Positions 1 to 10,732 are shown, counted from the first letter of the stretch. The stretch: 64,000 bases of DNA from Bathynomus jamesi (GCA_023014485.1 JAJOZX010000880.1:381501-445500); one strand, 5' to 3'. Translations and numbers: made by a program. Notes: generated by a model not told the origin, from the sequence alone.

Positions 1-215
1 TGTGCTGTTTTAGGAGAAATTTTACGTGGACGGCCAGATCTAGGTAATGTTGTTGTGATCCCAAGATTTCTCCATTTGATGATAACATTGCGAACTGATG
101 TTATAGATATAGTGAAGCACTTGGAAATTCTCTCGTATCCTTTTCCAAACTTATGAAGACCTATAATTCTTTTTGAGGTCATCTGACAACTGTTTGGAGG
201 AACCCAAAACTTTTT
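1..215 (-). pseudogene. Tc1-like transposase N-terminal fragment, cut by the window edge
   Basis: Read on the minus strand, this stretch gives the N-terminal DNA-binding region of a Tc1 transposase: a helix-turn-helix segment (GLHKFGKGYERISK), a second helix (SVRNVIIKWRNLG) and the GRPR-type hook in LPRSGRPRKISP. The catalytic part would lie beyond base 1. The leading residues (SSKQLSDDLKK) are in a different frame from the rest, with the shift near the A-run at about 165-178, so this copy is broken. In this family the region binds the terminal inverted repeats. It is a relic with no evidence of expression. Confidence 0.7.
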
Positions 216-331
216 TTGAAAACGAAAGTAAATTAAGTCAACATTACTGGCATTGCTGTCAAACATTTTGCAAAGAGACAAATAAATAGTTCATCACAAA
301 CATTTTAAACTTAAGTCGAGCTTTACATATA

Positions 332-1613
332 TCAGGTCATCCCATAAGTAATGTCGTTTTTTACGATAGATTAAGTTTAAACTAGTCCTACTCGGTTTAA
401 GCATAAATTTTCCGAAGGTTATATCTAAGAGATCTATCGTGTTTCGCTACATACTTTACAGACCTTGACCAGTGAAGACGTGTGTTTTCCTTTGTGAACC
501 CCTCATAAACATGGTGGTATAAGAAGAGCATATCAGGCATATAATGCTTTACGAGTTCAAAAAAGGGAATAGTGCTACTGAAGCAACGCGAAACATTCAG
601 GAAGTTTATGGCAACGATATTGTGCATGTGAGGAAATGTCAAAGATGGTTTCAAAAGTTTAGGAATGGTGACTGCTGTTTGACAGATGCAGCACGCTCTG
701 GACGCCCTGCTGAGTTTGATGATGACCTGCTGTTAGCCGCACTTGAAGAAGACTGTTCAACGACTGTCGAAGAATTGGCCCAGAAACTCAATTCATCCCC
801 GTCCACCATCCATCGACATTTGCAACAACTCGGGAAAGTGCCTAAGTTAGGAAAATGGGTGCCACATGAATTGTCGGTCGACAATCTGAGGGTGCGGGTA
901 AACATTAGCGCAGCTCTTCATTCCCGTGAACTCCAAGATCCGTTTTTGCACCGTTTAGTGACTGGTGATGAAAAGTGGATACTGTACCAGAATGTTAAGC
1001 GCCGTCGACAGTGGGTTTGTGCCGGAGAACCAGCGACACCACAGCCAAAACCAAATCTTCACCCTCGGAAGGTGTTGCTTAGTGTTTGGTGGGATAAAGG
1101 TGGTGTAATACACTTTGAAACCTTACCACACAACCAAACAATCACCGCTCAAGTCTACTGTCAACAACTGGATCGATTGAACACTGCACTAAGAGAAAAG
1201 AGACCTTCTTTGGTTAATCGGAAAGGAATCTTGTTCCACCACGACAACGCACATCCTCATACCGTTCGGATCACTTGTGCAAAAATTGAGGAGCTTGGGT
1301 GGGAAAAACTTCACATCCTCCATATTCTGCAGACCTTGCGCCTTCAGATTATCATCTCTTCAGGAGTCTGCAAAACTATCTTGACGAGAAACAGTATACT
1401 TCTTTAGATGACCTGCACACCAGTCTTTGTATGTTTTTTTGCTTCAAAACCGCCTGAATTTTATAAACATGGCATTGAAAAGCTTGTAGGACGTTGGCAG
1501 AATGTCATTGATTCCGATGGAAAATATATACTAGATTAAAAAGTTTCAGTTGAGTTTTTTTTTGTCCTTCAAATTCCGATCTAAAAAACGACATTACTTA
1601 TGGGATAACCTGA
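332..1613 (+). mobile_element. Mariner element, full length (1282 bp), TA target sites
   Basis: Inverted repeats of about 33 bp begin TCAGGT and match at both ends with few differences (5' from 332, 3' ending 1613). Each end is flanked by TA (330-331 and 1614-1615), the target duplication of mariner. Length and layout fit a complete mariner with one transposase reading frame in the same orientation. The transposase is broken, so the copy is non-autonomous, but its intact ends could still be recognised in trans. Confidence 0.92.
511..1539 (+). pseudogene. Mariner transposase (DD34D), three lesions
   Basis: The expected protein is about 343 residues, the usual mariner length. Visible family motifs, in order, are the N-terminal HTH (VRKCQRWFQKFRNGD), GRP linker, WVPHEL, the first catalytic Asp in VTGDEKW, the second in HHDNAHPHT, and the third in LAPSDYHLF. 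Three lesions break it. An in-frame TAA lies at 520-522, four codons after the likely start ATG at 511. A frameshift lies near 1300-1312, before the third Asp. A second frameshift lies in the T-run near 1433-1440, after which the family C-terminus FYKHGIEKLV resumes, ending at the TAA at 1537-1539. An open stretch from ATG 544 to 1407 remains. It is a young but dead copy. Confidence 0.9.
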
Positions 1614-1829
1614 TAGTACGTGATCCACATTGCCCAGTAAACATCAGTGATAAAACCACAAACCATTTCATTTATAAGCATCACCAACGGTGCCGAAACA
1701 TTTTTACACGAGTGAAAACACAAAATAGTTTGCCATTTTACTGTAATAGTTAGGAATGTATGAACTCAATAGTACTATGAACTTTGGGAAGGATATAACT
1801 TGAAAAAAAGTCCTGAGTCATTATAAGAT

Positions 1830-2420
1830 TGAGAGTGTATATATATATATATCTTTTTTTATTATATATTTTCGCCTTTCTGTCTGTCTGTCCTTTATGC
1901 AAGCGCAAACCGTTTGACCTAGCTACCAAATTTGGCACGGGAACCTCTTATGGGATGAAGAATGTCAACACAGAGTCGGTCAGCCTGTCTGTTTGTATTA
2001 CGGGCGGCAATGTGAAGCTCAAGATTTTCATGACTGTCTTCTTTTCTATAGTTTTATTGACCAAATAATTGAACCGACAGTAATTGAGAGTTCAATTATT
2101 TGGTTAGCGGGGTTTTGGGGGATATCTGATCAGATTCAGAAATCTTGACACAATGTGAAGCTCAAAAATTTCACGGCTGCGTTCTTTTCTGTAGTTTAGC
2201 CTGTCTGTTTGTGAAATTTATCCCGGGCAGTAATGGTGGAAGGGTGGGGGTGGGGGTAAGTGTGGGAGAGGGGTGGGGGTAATGGGGGATGGGTGGGGTA
2301 ATGGGGGAGGGTTAGCCCCCAAGTTGTATAAAGGGGGGTGAGGGGTTTTGGGGGATACCAGTCGTCAGTTGACCTAATCGGGCATTCAATTAACCCGGGC
2401 AACGCCGGGTACCTCACCTA
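1830..2420. repeat. Dispersed repeat with LINE-tail-like motifs
   Basis: The stretch contains the widespread phrase of tandem CTGTCTGT followed by a 'fails to fit' AT-rich block, and twice the block AATGTGAAGCTCAA. It closes with CCCGGGCAACGCCGGG just before a (TA)n tract. Such GCCGGG-plus-microsatellite ends recur in invertebrate interspersed repeats, often retroposon tails. I cannot assign a superfamily. No coding frame is convincing. Confidence 0.4.
2232..2345 (+). other. G-rich tract, possible G-quadruplex
   Basis: The tract has many runs of three to five G separated by short spacers (for example GGTGGGGGTGGGGG and GGGGGATGGGTGGGG) in otherwise AT-rich DNA. More than four G-runs lie within loop distance, which fits the usual G-quadruplex pattern. 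It lies inside the repeat at 1830-2420. Confidence 0.5.
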
Positions 2421-2433
2421 GTGTATATATATA

Positions 2434-2465
<32 letters not shown>

Positions 2466-2499
2466 GAATGAACTCAGAATGGTTCCCTGAGGTTTTTTA

Positions 2500-3157
2500 T
2501 GATACACACAGACCGTGCATGGAACAAGGAACTCTTCTAGGATAATTAAATCCACTATAGTCCGAATAAGTAATGGTAAATGACAAATACCATAGTTTTT
2601 CTTTTTCATGATGCTAGCCCGACGTGGGCAACGGGTCACTCGCAAAGAGGTCCCAAAAATATAGCTTCCCTCACCAGCTATCTGCAAAGCAGATAAGATC
2701 CAGCTTTGGGACAGGATCTAGGTTTTAAAGCAGCCTAGCCCAGCTACATTTAGAACCTCAATATAAGCAAAAGACTCGCTGCCTTCACGTCAGATTGAAT
2801 ACATCAAAGAAAAAGGGGTAACTATTATATTTTTAGCCAAAAACCAAAACTTAAACCTCAACTGGCAGAATTGAGCGTCCACTTTTCAAGGCGCATAACA
2901 TGTCTGTTTCAAGATGGGAATGAACTCAGATCCTGAACCCTAGATCCTGTCCCAAAGCTGAATACTATCTGCTTTGCAGATAGCTGGTGAGGGAAGCTAT
3001 ATTTTTGGGACCTCTTTGAGAGTGACCCGTTGCCCACGTCGGGCTAGCATCATGAAAAAGAAAAACTATGGTATTTATCATTTACCATTAATTATTCGGA
3101 CTATTGTGGATTTAATTATCCTAAAAGAGTTCCTTGTTCCATGCACGGTCTGTGTGT

Positions 3158-3162
<5 letters not shown>
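2500..3162. mobile_element. Foldback element A, about 220-bp inverted arms
   Basis: Bases 2500-2720 and 2941-3162 are near-perfect reverse complements around a unique spacer of about 220 bp (2721-2940). Both outer ends abut (TA)n tracts. Each arm carries the same short open frame (start of its core: MKKKNYGI). A relative with the same arms in the same inverted layout lies at 61085-61495, so this is a dispersed foldback family and not a local duplication. No transposase is recognisable. Confidence 0.7.
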
Positions 3163-3190
<28 letters not shown>

Positions 3191-3193
<3 letters not shown>

Positions 3194-3405
3194 TGGCGTG
3201 CATTCAGGGTAAGCTAGGTAAGCGCCGCCTACTCTAATAAAAATCTTATTAAAGACTGTACAGTATTTTTCAGAATAGTCTACAGTACATACCCACTAGC
3301 CAGGTATGAAGTTTATCATTAGCTACTATAATTATATAATATGTACATATAGTGCGTGTGCTCGCACGCAATACCGCTTACCCTGTAGACGTACCCACCC
3401 ACATA
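3191..3405. repeat. Possible MITE starting CAGTGGCGTGC
   Basis: The left end (CAGTGGCGTGCATTCAGGG then TAAGC) has a diverged reverse complement near 3370-3400 (GCTTACCCTG then TAGACG). It sits directly after a (TA)n tract and directly before a SINE. A small hAT-like MITE is the best guess, but the target duplication is not visible. Confidence 0.3.
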
Positions 3406-3414
3406 TATATATAT

Positions 3415-3712
3415 GCGCCTCGGTGGTGTAGTGGTTAGCGTCGCTGACTACGAATCCATCGGCCCCAGGTTCGAGACCCGGCGGCAGCCGGTGCGCAGCA
3501 AAACCCAGCTGTTCATCCTTCCACACAATAAAGAAAAGTGGTTGGTAGATAAATGGGTGCCCTAGGAGGCCTAGTGGTTAAGACGCTGGGCTGCTGATGG
3601 GGCGTGGTTCGGATGCCACGTTAAACTGTAGGTCTAAGGTGGAGTGAAAAGCTTGACCTTCGTCAGAATGAACAATTCGGGCGAAAGCTAACCAAAGGTA
3701 ACCAAAGGTTAT
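3415..3712 (+). repeat. Dimeric tRNA-like SINE (family S1), full copy
   Basis: The first unit has a Pol III box A (GTGTAGTGGTTAGC) and box B (GGTTCGAGACC). The second unit, after a short AT-rich linker, starts GGCCTAGTGGTTAAGACG, as in class II Leu/Ser-type tRNAs, with a box B-like GGTTCGGATGCC. A shared tail follows (GTTAAACTGTAGGTC, GACCTTCGTCAGAATG, AACAATTCGGGCG). At least four further copies lie in the window, so the order box A-B, box A-B, tail is a family property. Confidence 0.8.
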
Positions 3713-4059
3713 ATAAGAGGAGAGAGTTGCTTTCCTCATTCACCACCTCGCGTCACATTTGGGATTGTCCTGAACTAGCAGTAGTTTCCTCATGAAGACC
3801 AGTGTGGACAATCTGGACAATGGACATCATTAATATTTCTTATTTTATGGTTCTTCTCAACGCTACTTTCCATCAGAGATGAGGATGTTCCTTGTCTAGT
3901 CTTTAGTTTAAGGGCAGAGAGTAGTTCGCTTTTCGTGTTTTCCACTGTGACTGGTTATGGAGGTCAGTTTGAGGTTAGGAACTAGTTTTTCTCTCTCTCT
4001 CTCTCTCCTACTTTTCCAGGGTCAAGGCATTTTCTTCAACCTTTTTCCGTACCTGCCTC

Positions 4060-4680
4060 TGGCAGGGAGGGAACGGAGGGTGGGAAGAGAGCCTTATACT
4101 TTTCTATCCAATTTTCTATTACTGCTAGAATAGTTGAAAGAACAATGAACTTGTTTAATAACAGGAACCTCCCAGAGTGGACCAGAAGGTCTTTGAGGCT
4201 CTCTCTCTCTCTCTCTCTCTCTCCAAACGCTGCGTCGAAGTTGAAAACAAATGCAATAAGATACTACGTAGGTTATATTAAGAGGCAGTTCTCTTACCGA
4301 AGTAAGGATGATGATGTTCCTCTCTACAACGTGTTGGTTAGGCCTCACCTCGAGTACACTGTGCACTTCCGGTCCCCATCTTTGGAAAAAGACTTACAAA
4401 GGCTTGAAAATGTTCAAACCAGAGCGACGAACGAAATACCGACCATCCGTCACAAATACGATCGTAGACTCGCTGACCTTAGTCTGTATTCATCAGAAAA
4501 ATGTCGGCTCAGAGGCGGTCTCATTCATTGCGAATATTTGAGGTAATTTCTTCACGTACAAGATTGTCAATTATTGGAATAAGCTTCCTCCTGATCCTGA
4601 AGTAGTTTCTAGCTCCTCCGTCAATACGTTCAAAAGTAATCTTGGCCTAGTATTAGGTGAACATCTTGAATGAATCGATG
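4060..4680 (+). pseudogene. CR1/L2-like LINE, C-terminal reverse transcriptase fragment
   Basis: The plus-strand frame from about 4290 reads LYNVLVRPHLEYTVHF, LEKDLQRLENVQTRAT and LADLSLYSSEKCRLRG. After one frame change it continues KIVNYWNKLPPDPEVV and SVNTFKSNLG. These are the conserved C-terminal blocks of CR1/L2-type reverse transcriptases. A (CT)n tract interrupts the fragment at 4199-4222. The upstream part resembles 5690-5885, a second copy of the same LINE. Confidence 0.75.
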
Positions 4681-4983
4681 TTGAGATGTGTGAATGATGT
4701 TCATGTGTATATTTCTATTTCTCAATTATCCTATAAAATTTCTCAGCATTTCCCTCCCCTGCAAAATGTTGTTTTTTCTTTATTTCCAAACCTGCCTACC
4801 GTGGGAGTGGGGGGGGGGGGGTGAAAGGAGGGGAGAGCTTTCTTGCTTTTCTTTGCTAATTCTCTCTCTGTGAGTGGTTCGGGTTTGAACGAATTCTAGG
4901 GGTGCCACCTAGAGTCGGCTACAAAGATGTGGTTCCCTCATTTCCTTGTATCTGTATATATATATATATATACACACACACAC

Positions 4984-5262
4984 AATCAGCGTCGCTGTCT
5001 ACGAATCCATCGGCCACGGGATCGAGACCCGGTGACGGCAGGCGGCGCACAGCAAAACCCAGCTGTTCGTCCTTTCACACAATAAAAAAAAAATTGTTGG
5101 TAGATAAATGGGTACCCTGGTTAGCCTAGTGGTTAAGACGCTGGGCTGCTGGTGGGGCGTGGTTCGAATTCCACGTTAAACTGTAGGTCTAAGGTGGAAT
5201 GACAAACTTAACCTTCGTCAGAATGAACAATTCGGGCGGAAGCAAAACCAAGGTTAACCAAG
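4984..5262 (+). repeat. SINE S1 copy, 5' truncated
   Basis: The same dimeric tRNA-like SINE as at 3415, but beginning inside the first unit (box A lost, box B ATCGAGACC kept) right after a (TA)n(CA)n tract. The second unit and the tail are complete and end near a short TA tract. Confidence 0.75.
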
Positions 5263-5679
5263 GTGTATATATATGTGTATATTTTAGAAATGATGCGACG
5301 ACAAAATGATGGTGACTCGTGCATAATTAATAAAGTCCTAAAGAAAAATGCATGGTGCGTAGGTTAGATTAAGTAGTTTAGTATTGATGCTATCCTTTTT
5401 TTTCCACCGTCTTCTAATGCGTAAATGAGTACATGAGATGAGTGTACCCACGGTGTGAATGAACTCTGAAGCTATTCTTTTCATTATACTTTTTCCTACT
5501 TTCTTATAAATTCTTCTTTCACCACTATTTTCTGTCGTCAGTGGTTGAGAACCTTGTCTGTTTTACACTTTGTATTAATACTTGTCCCGTGTGAAAGCTT
5601 TATACGTTCGTAAGCGTAAGCATGGTATAAGTTTACACTGTTTTTATCATTACTATTTCTAACTTTTCTACTTCCTTCT

Positions 5680-5704
5680 TGGGCTAGTCTAAGATGGATC
5701 TTAG

Positions 5705-5755
<51 letters not shown>

Positions 5756-5960
5756 GCGGAGGGTGGGGAGAGAACCTTATGTTTTTCTATTTAGTTTTCA
5801 ATTACTGTTAGAATAATTAAAAAATGCACTAATTCAATAACAGGAACGTCCTCAAATGGACCGAAACGTCTTTGAGGCTTCCTCCTGTCCTTGCTAAAAT
5901 TTATACATGTATTTACACCGCAGTTTTGAAGTTGTTGGAACGGGAACGAACTTTTCCGAT
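5680..5960 (+). repeat. Second copy of the CR1-like LINE segment
   Basis: Bases after the (CT)n tract (GGAGGGTGGGGAGAG, AATAACAGGAACGTCC, TCTTTGAGGCTT) match 4065-4200 with scattered changes. This copy stops matching after about 5885, so the reverse transcriptase blocks seen at 4290-4680 are absent here. Confidence 0.5.
5706..5752. repeat. (CT)n microsatellite
   Basis: Uninterrupted CT dinucleotides within a LINE-related segment. Confidence 0.95.
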
Positions 5961-6074
5961 GCAAATCCATTTTTATTCAATAATTTTTGTGCTTCAGATC
6001 TCTTTCTTCCTGTACGTAACGGACCAATATTTGGTTTTGACGATTAAAAAATGTCCTTCACTTTTCTGATACTA

Positions 6075-6088
<14 letters not shown>

Positions 6089-6129
<41 letters not shown>
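6089..6129. repeat. (GT)n microsatellite
   Basis: About twenty uninterrupted GT units following a short TA tract. Confidence 0.95.
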
Positions 6130-6130
<1 letters not shown>

Positions 6131-6540
6131 CATTTGAACTAAATTGTAGTGTTGTCAAGCTTCATTAAAACGAACCCTACAAATGATTTCATCACCAAAT
6201 ATCGAACCCGATACCAATGAAGAGAGGAGTGCATCTTTGATGAACTGGACAGTGCTCAGCGTAGGAAACGTAGAATCGTCGGTCTTTCCTTCAAACGAAA
6301 GGCAATGAAGGATGATCGGGCTTTGACTACTTCCAAATGGAGACGGAGGAATGCGAACCCAACTATTTACCCATTTTCAGGAGTCTACAAATTAACCCGA
6401 AGAGAAAGTGCAAAAACGAGTCTTGCTGAAGAGAAGTCAAAGCAACGTACTCGGAAGAACTATTTTTTTTTTTCTTTTGATTGGGTCAATGTTTAATAAT
6501 AAACCTAGATTTAATGTGGATTGATTCCATACTTGAACTC
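6130..6540. other. Unassigned stretch
   Basis: No coding frame, SINE box or inverted repeat that I can defend. It separates the GT tract from a 5S-derived SINE. Confidence 0.4.
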
Positions 6541-6544
6541 AGCC

Positions 6545-6745
6545 GAAACCACATTGCCACCCCATTTCCCGTTCGATCAGTGAGGTTGAACGACGTTGGA
6601 TCTGGGTATTAATTGAATGGGTGACTATGCTCTACGTCCAGATGATATAGCAACCGGTGGTTCACATCCCACGTAAAGTTGTAGGTTCCCTCCGTCACGT
6701 GACCTTTGTCATTACGAACGGGCGTAAACAACCCCAAACATTATC
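6545..6745 (+). repeat. 5S rRNA-derived SINE (family S2), plus-strand copy
   Basis: The head follows 5S rRNA: TTCCCGTTCGATCAG, then a diverged box A, GGATCTGGGTA (intermediate element) and TTGAATGGGTGAC (box C, 5S TTGGATGGGTGAC). The tail is CACGTAAAGTTGTAGG and GTGACCTTTGTC. This copy is more diverged than the three minus-strand copies. The internal promoter order matches 5S, but the tail is foreign, so this is a SINE and not a 5S gene. Confidence 0.75.
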
Positions 6746-6884
6746 ATCATCCATGGCTGAACCCTTCCCCAATTTGAAAAAAAAAATCGTGGAAATAAAC
6801 CCGGAGAAAGGATGGTAAACGCAAAAAATGTTACCTCACGAATATATTTCAGCGCGAAGTGAATGAATAATAATAATTGTATCG

Positions 6885-6887
<3 letters not shown>

Positions 6888-6922
<35 letters not shown>
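6888..6922. repeat. (TA)n microsatellite
   Basis: Pure TA tract about 150 bp downstream of the donor end of the minus-strand exon at 7075-9543. Confidence 0.9.
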
Positions 6923-6928
<6 letters not shown>

Positions 6929-7068
6929 TTATTTATTTTAATAAAATCCAGTTATTGTACTTCCGTTTTCGTGTTAATAACATTGAAAAAAAAATTAATT
7001 ACTTTTTGAAGTATGAAATTACTGTACATTACTGTACATTACTGTACTGTACGAAGAGAAGGCGTAAA

Positions 7069-7074
7069 ACTTAC
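7069..7074 (-). promoter_or_regulatory. 5' splice donor of the large exon
   Basis: The sequence CG|GTAAGT on the minus strand matches the donor consensus at all six intron positions. The open frame continues only about ten codons into the intron. Confidence 0.75.
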
Positions 7075-9543
7075 CGATTTGTGATAAAGTCGTCTTTGTA
7101 TCCAAGTGCTATTACTGTTTATGGAGGTGTGTACTTTCTGGGCATACGGTCTTGCCAATGTACCCATTCGATTTATGACAGTGGCGGCCTTTGTTGAGTT
7201 TGAATTGATGAGGACTTTGAGAGCGGATATGACGTGAAGGACATTAACGTAAACCAGGGCAGATTTGCGGCTAACTTTTCCTGGGGAATCTCCACCCCTG
7301 CCTTTCCGGCGCATTCCGCGAGTCAAGGAGGCGTACTTGGGGTTGTTTTCGTCGTCGAGAGCAATTACGAACTCGTCTTGAGAGTAATCCGGGACGTCCG
7401 CGTAAACTGTTTCCATGTTCTCGTCGTCATCCATGTAGCGCAGTTCGTCACCATTAACAGCGGACGGAAGGAGGGTCTTTTCAACCATTCGAATATCATC
7501 TTCGTCGGCTTCCTCGACTCTCCGAAGGTTTTTTGGAACGTCATACGTTGAAATGAGTCGAGCTAGGACCTCTTTCTTTGAAGAAAGATCTGATGGATTT
7601 GAAGCTCCGGCTCGCTGTCGATGAGTTACGCTTTCCAATTCTTGAGCTAGTTCTTCAACTAACTTACTCAACTTGGACGAACTACCGAGGTCCATATGCA
7701 TCTCATCTTCTAATCCCAGTGTTGACTGAGACATATCCAATGTTTCTTTAGAACTAGGGTCTAAAGATATGGTAGAGTCTTCTATATCTGACTTAAGCTC
7801 TTCTACGGGTGACTGGGTAGAGCTTTTAGAAGAATGCATCGCTCCTGCAAAAGATGTAGGAGACAAAGGGGGAGTCTTTACCGTAGGAGAGATAGGTGGT
7901 GATGTAGTTGGTGAAGTAGACGTAGTGGATGAAAATGTTTTGGCGTATCCTGGGTTACTAATTGTAATGACACTCGCTTTGCTAGGGGAAACTGGTGATA
8001 TTTCTTTAGCTTTCACCGTTACTACTTTACCATAAGATGAGTCTGATCCTGAATTGCTCAGAAACTCATACTTTCTTAAATTATTTTTCGATTCGAAGGG
8101 AATTGCCGGTAACGGTTGATTATAAATAGGTTCTTTAGGTTTCGGGGGAGACGTAGCATCTTTAGGAAGAGTATGAGCACCATCCTTCCTCCTGATTTTA
8201 CTGTAAAGGGCTTCCAAAGGGAGCGTACGAGTTTTTTCCTTTTTTGGCTTAATGCTGGTGTAAATTGGTTCCTTGGAAAGTTCCTTCTCGAGGGGTACGG
8301 TTGCCACGGGCGTAAATGGACTTGAAGGGCTACCAGAGGAAATAGAAACTACCGTACTACTTGTCAACTTCTGTTCTGTAGGAGAGACGGGACTAGAAGG
8401 TTCCTTAGGTTTTAGTTTACTGTATACTGGTTCAGGTTTAACGAGGAGTTCAGATTCTTTAGAAGTTTCTTTTGGGAGAATCGGCTCTATTGGTTTGAAA
8501 CTCGTTTCCAGTTTCAGCTTCGGTTTAATTCTGGCATATATAGGCTCTTTACTCGATCGGGAAGCGGATGGGTCTCTCTTCGTTGATTTTATTATCCTAC
8601 TGTAAATGCTTTCTTTTTTAGTTGTATCTCTCTTTGGAGTTGTTTCAGGAGAAACTGAAGTCGTGGTTTTGTTTTTTTCTTTTTCTTTTTCACACTTGTC
8701 TTGTTTTGATAGTTTGAACATTCTTTGAATTGGACTCGCCGTTTTGGATCTCATTTGTCTACTTTTGTATTCGGAGTTTCCCGTATCTTCAGAGGCAGAG
8801 TCGGAGAAGTAACCGGACGTTAAACTCTCTGCGTGCAAAGTAGAAGCTGTACTTAGGGTGGTACAAGTACTATCAATCGCTGGGCGATCAAATGCCCTGG
8901 ATGAATGTATTTTCTCTTGGACGAGTGACGTAGAAGAAGAAGTAGCTGTATTTGTGTTTAGCGTATCATCACTTCTGGTGGTGACCACTGAATCATCTTT
9001 TGAGTTTCTTTGAGAATTTGGTTCAGATTTCTCCAAAGTTTTATCGTCTTTATCGGAATCGGTCCTCTTAACGATACTTTCCGTTATATTTGATATTTTC
9101 TCTACTTCTTTCATAACTTCGTCCATTAGACTCTGAGGTTCATTTTCAGACAAGGCTTTCGAAAAATCTTGAAAACTATCAAAAGACTGATTCAGGCAGT
9201 CGCTCTGTCGCGTCTTTGCTTCGCTTTTCGTTGGTTCCGAATCACTCAATGGTTTTCCCTCCATACAAGCAGGTTTCCGCTGCTGAGCGACGAATTCACT
9301 GGTAGAACACCCGACGAAGCTCGAAGGGCGACTGCGACTAGGGACTCTGGAGGCTTTATTTCTATCCCGTTGGGGTCTTTTGGGGGTTGGTGATACCGAC
9401 ACGGGAATACTTCCCACAGATAAAGGGGCAGACACGAGGTGGCAACTATGTCGTTCGACGGGAGGGGATCTGCTTCTTCTCGTAGGAGACAATTTATCTA
9501 CGGACAAACTCAAACGATTTTTTATGCGTCTTATTTTATTCAT
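7075..9543 (-). CDS. Large first coding exon of an unrecognised Ser/Thr/Pro-rich protein with tandem YxxI motifs
   Basis: The exon has 823 codons from ATG 9541-9543 (A at -3) to a perfect donor GTAAGT at 7069-7074, leaving a phase-0 intron; later exons lie outside what I can trace. Residues 1-100 are basic and Ser/Pro-rich. Residues 300-480 contain a repeated motif with Tyr at about 314, 336, 374, 428, 447 and 474 (SIYSRI, EPIYARIKPK, EPVYSKLKPK, EPIYTSIKPK, EALYSKI, EPIYNQPLPAIP). Residues 680-740 are acidic, with further Tyr sites (TVYADVPDY). There is no signal peptide or clear membrane segment. Low complexity and charge suggest a disordered cytoplasmic scaffold whose tyrosines could bind SH2 or adaptor proteins; that role is inference. 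The uninterrupted frame over 2.4 kb in AT-rich DNA makes a real exon nearly certain. Confidence 0.85.
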
Positions 9544-10369
9544 TATTAAATATAGGAAAAGTCGGTTTTTCCATCCCAAATGAAGATGTCGGTTAATGAA
9601 ACTGAAGTGGATTCGTAAATAATTTAGTCTCTCTTCAATGTATTCCTTTCAGTATACGAAACCTATTTACGATCACTCGCACTATTTACACTATTCTCTT
9701 TGTTTAGGATGGCCTATTACTATTTTACTATTAGTAAGAGGGTTTTTTTTTACGTTTTATCGTCGCTTCGAGACGACTCGTTCACTTTCAAACGGAATTT
9801 CTGATTCGTAACGAACTATTCAACCAAAAATTATAATTTAATTCACAGCGACTGTCGCCAGTGATTCACCCGATCATTCTTTCCAGCGAGCCCCTAATTG
9901 AATTCCTGCTTAATTAGGAGGACCTTACCGACGATGGTCTTATAAACCTTTTCTCACACGATCGAGCCAGACGACATACTATTGAGACACGAGGAGCGCG
10001 AGCCAATTCTCACCTTCAGCCATACATAAGGGGGTGGGCATTATACCACGGACTGGGCACTGTTCCCAAAGGGGTAAAGAGTGCATGCCGGAGTTACCGG
10101 ATACTTCGTTGTAGATATAAAATATTAATTGTACGGAAATTTCCTGAAAATAAGATGATAATTTGAAGAAAAAAAATTATTTCCCAAATTAAAAGTATGA
10201 AATAAAACGCTTCCAAATAACGCGTAAAAAAAGTGTACGTGTACGTGTGTGTACGTGTGTGTGTACGTGTTTAAAAAACAAGGCTGTATTCTGAATTTTA
10301 TATTGTTTAGATAAATATTCAAAAATATTGTACGAAATATTAAATACTTAATTTTTCTGTCACTACACA
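9544..10369 (-). promoter_or_regulatory. Probable 5' UTR/promoter of the large-exon gene
   Basis: No repeats are recognisable for about 800 bp upstream of the ATG, in contrast to the surrounding sequence. A TATA-like TTTATAAG on the minus strand lies at 9939-9946, about 395 bp upstream of the start codon. A GTAAGG donor-like site close downstream means that a non-coding first exon is also possible. The start site is not fixed by sequence alone. Confidence 0.3.
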
Positions 10370-10689
10370 CAGGGTGTCCCATAAGCATAAGTCCGGTCTC
10401 ATGGGAAAATTTATCTTAAATTAAATTTACAGAAGTCATACATCAGAACTAAAACAAATGTTCACATTGATGTCTTGTTTTGGGACCTTCTTCTTTTTTT
10501 TGCAGGTAGAATAATACGCACTGGCTAATATAGAAGAGAGTTACACTCGTGAGGAAAAGGTTTCGGAGGCCCTTTCCTCGGGTCCCAAAACAAGACATCA
10601 CTTTGAACATTTGTTTTAGTTCTAATGTATTATTTTTGTAAATTTAATTTAAAATATATTTTCCTACGAGAACGGACTTACGGGACACC

Positions 10690-10692
<3 letters not shown>
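10370..10692. mobile_element. Palindromic MITE with CAGGGTGTCCC ends (323 bp)
   Basis: The outer ends CAGGGTGTCCC and GGGACACCCTG delimit it, and the reverse-complement match continues inward for over 100 bp (including AAATTTAATTT and CAAAACAAGACATC blocks). The centre is about 75 bp and contains no coding sequence. It is followed directly by TA. Ends of this type occur on other mariner-class elements in the window, so it is probably a deletion derivative of one. Confidence 0.8.

Positions 10693-10732
<40 letters not shown>

Noticed and set aside
3415..3490. A functional tRNA gene
   Set aside because: Box A and B are present, but the acceptor and anticodon arms do not pair properly and the unit is part of a repeated SINE.
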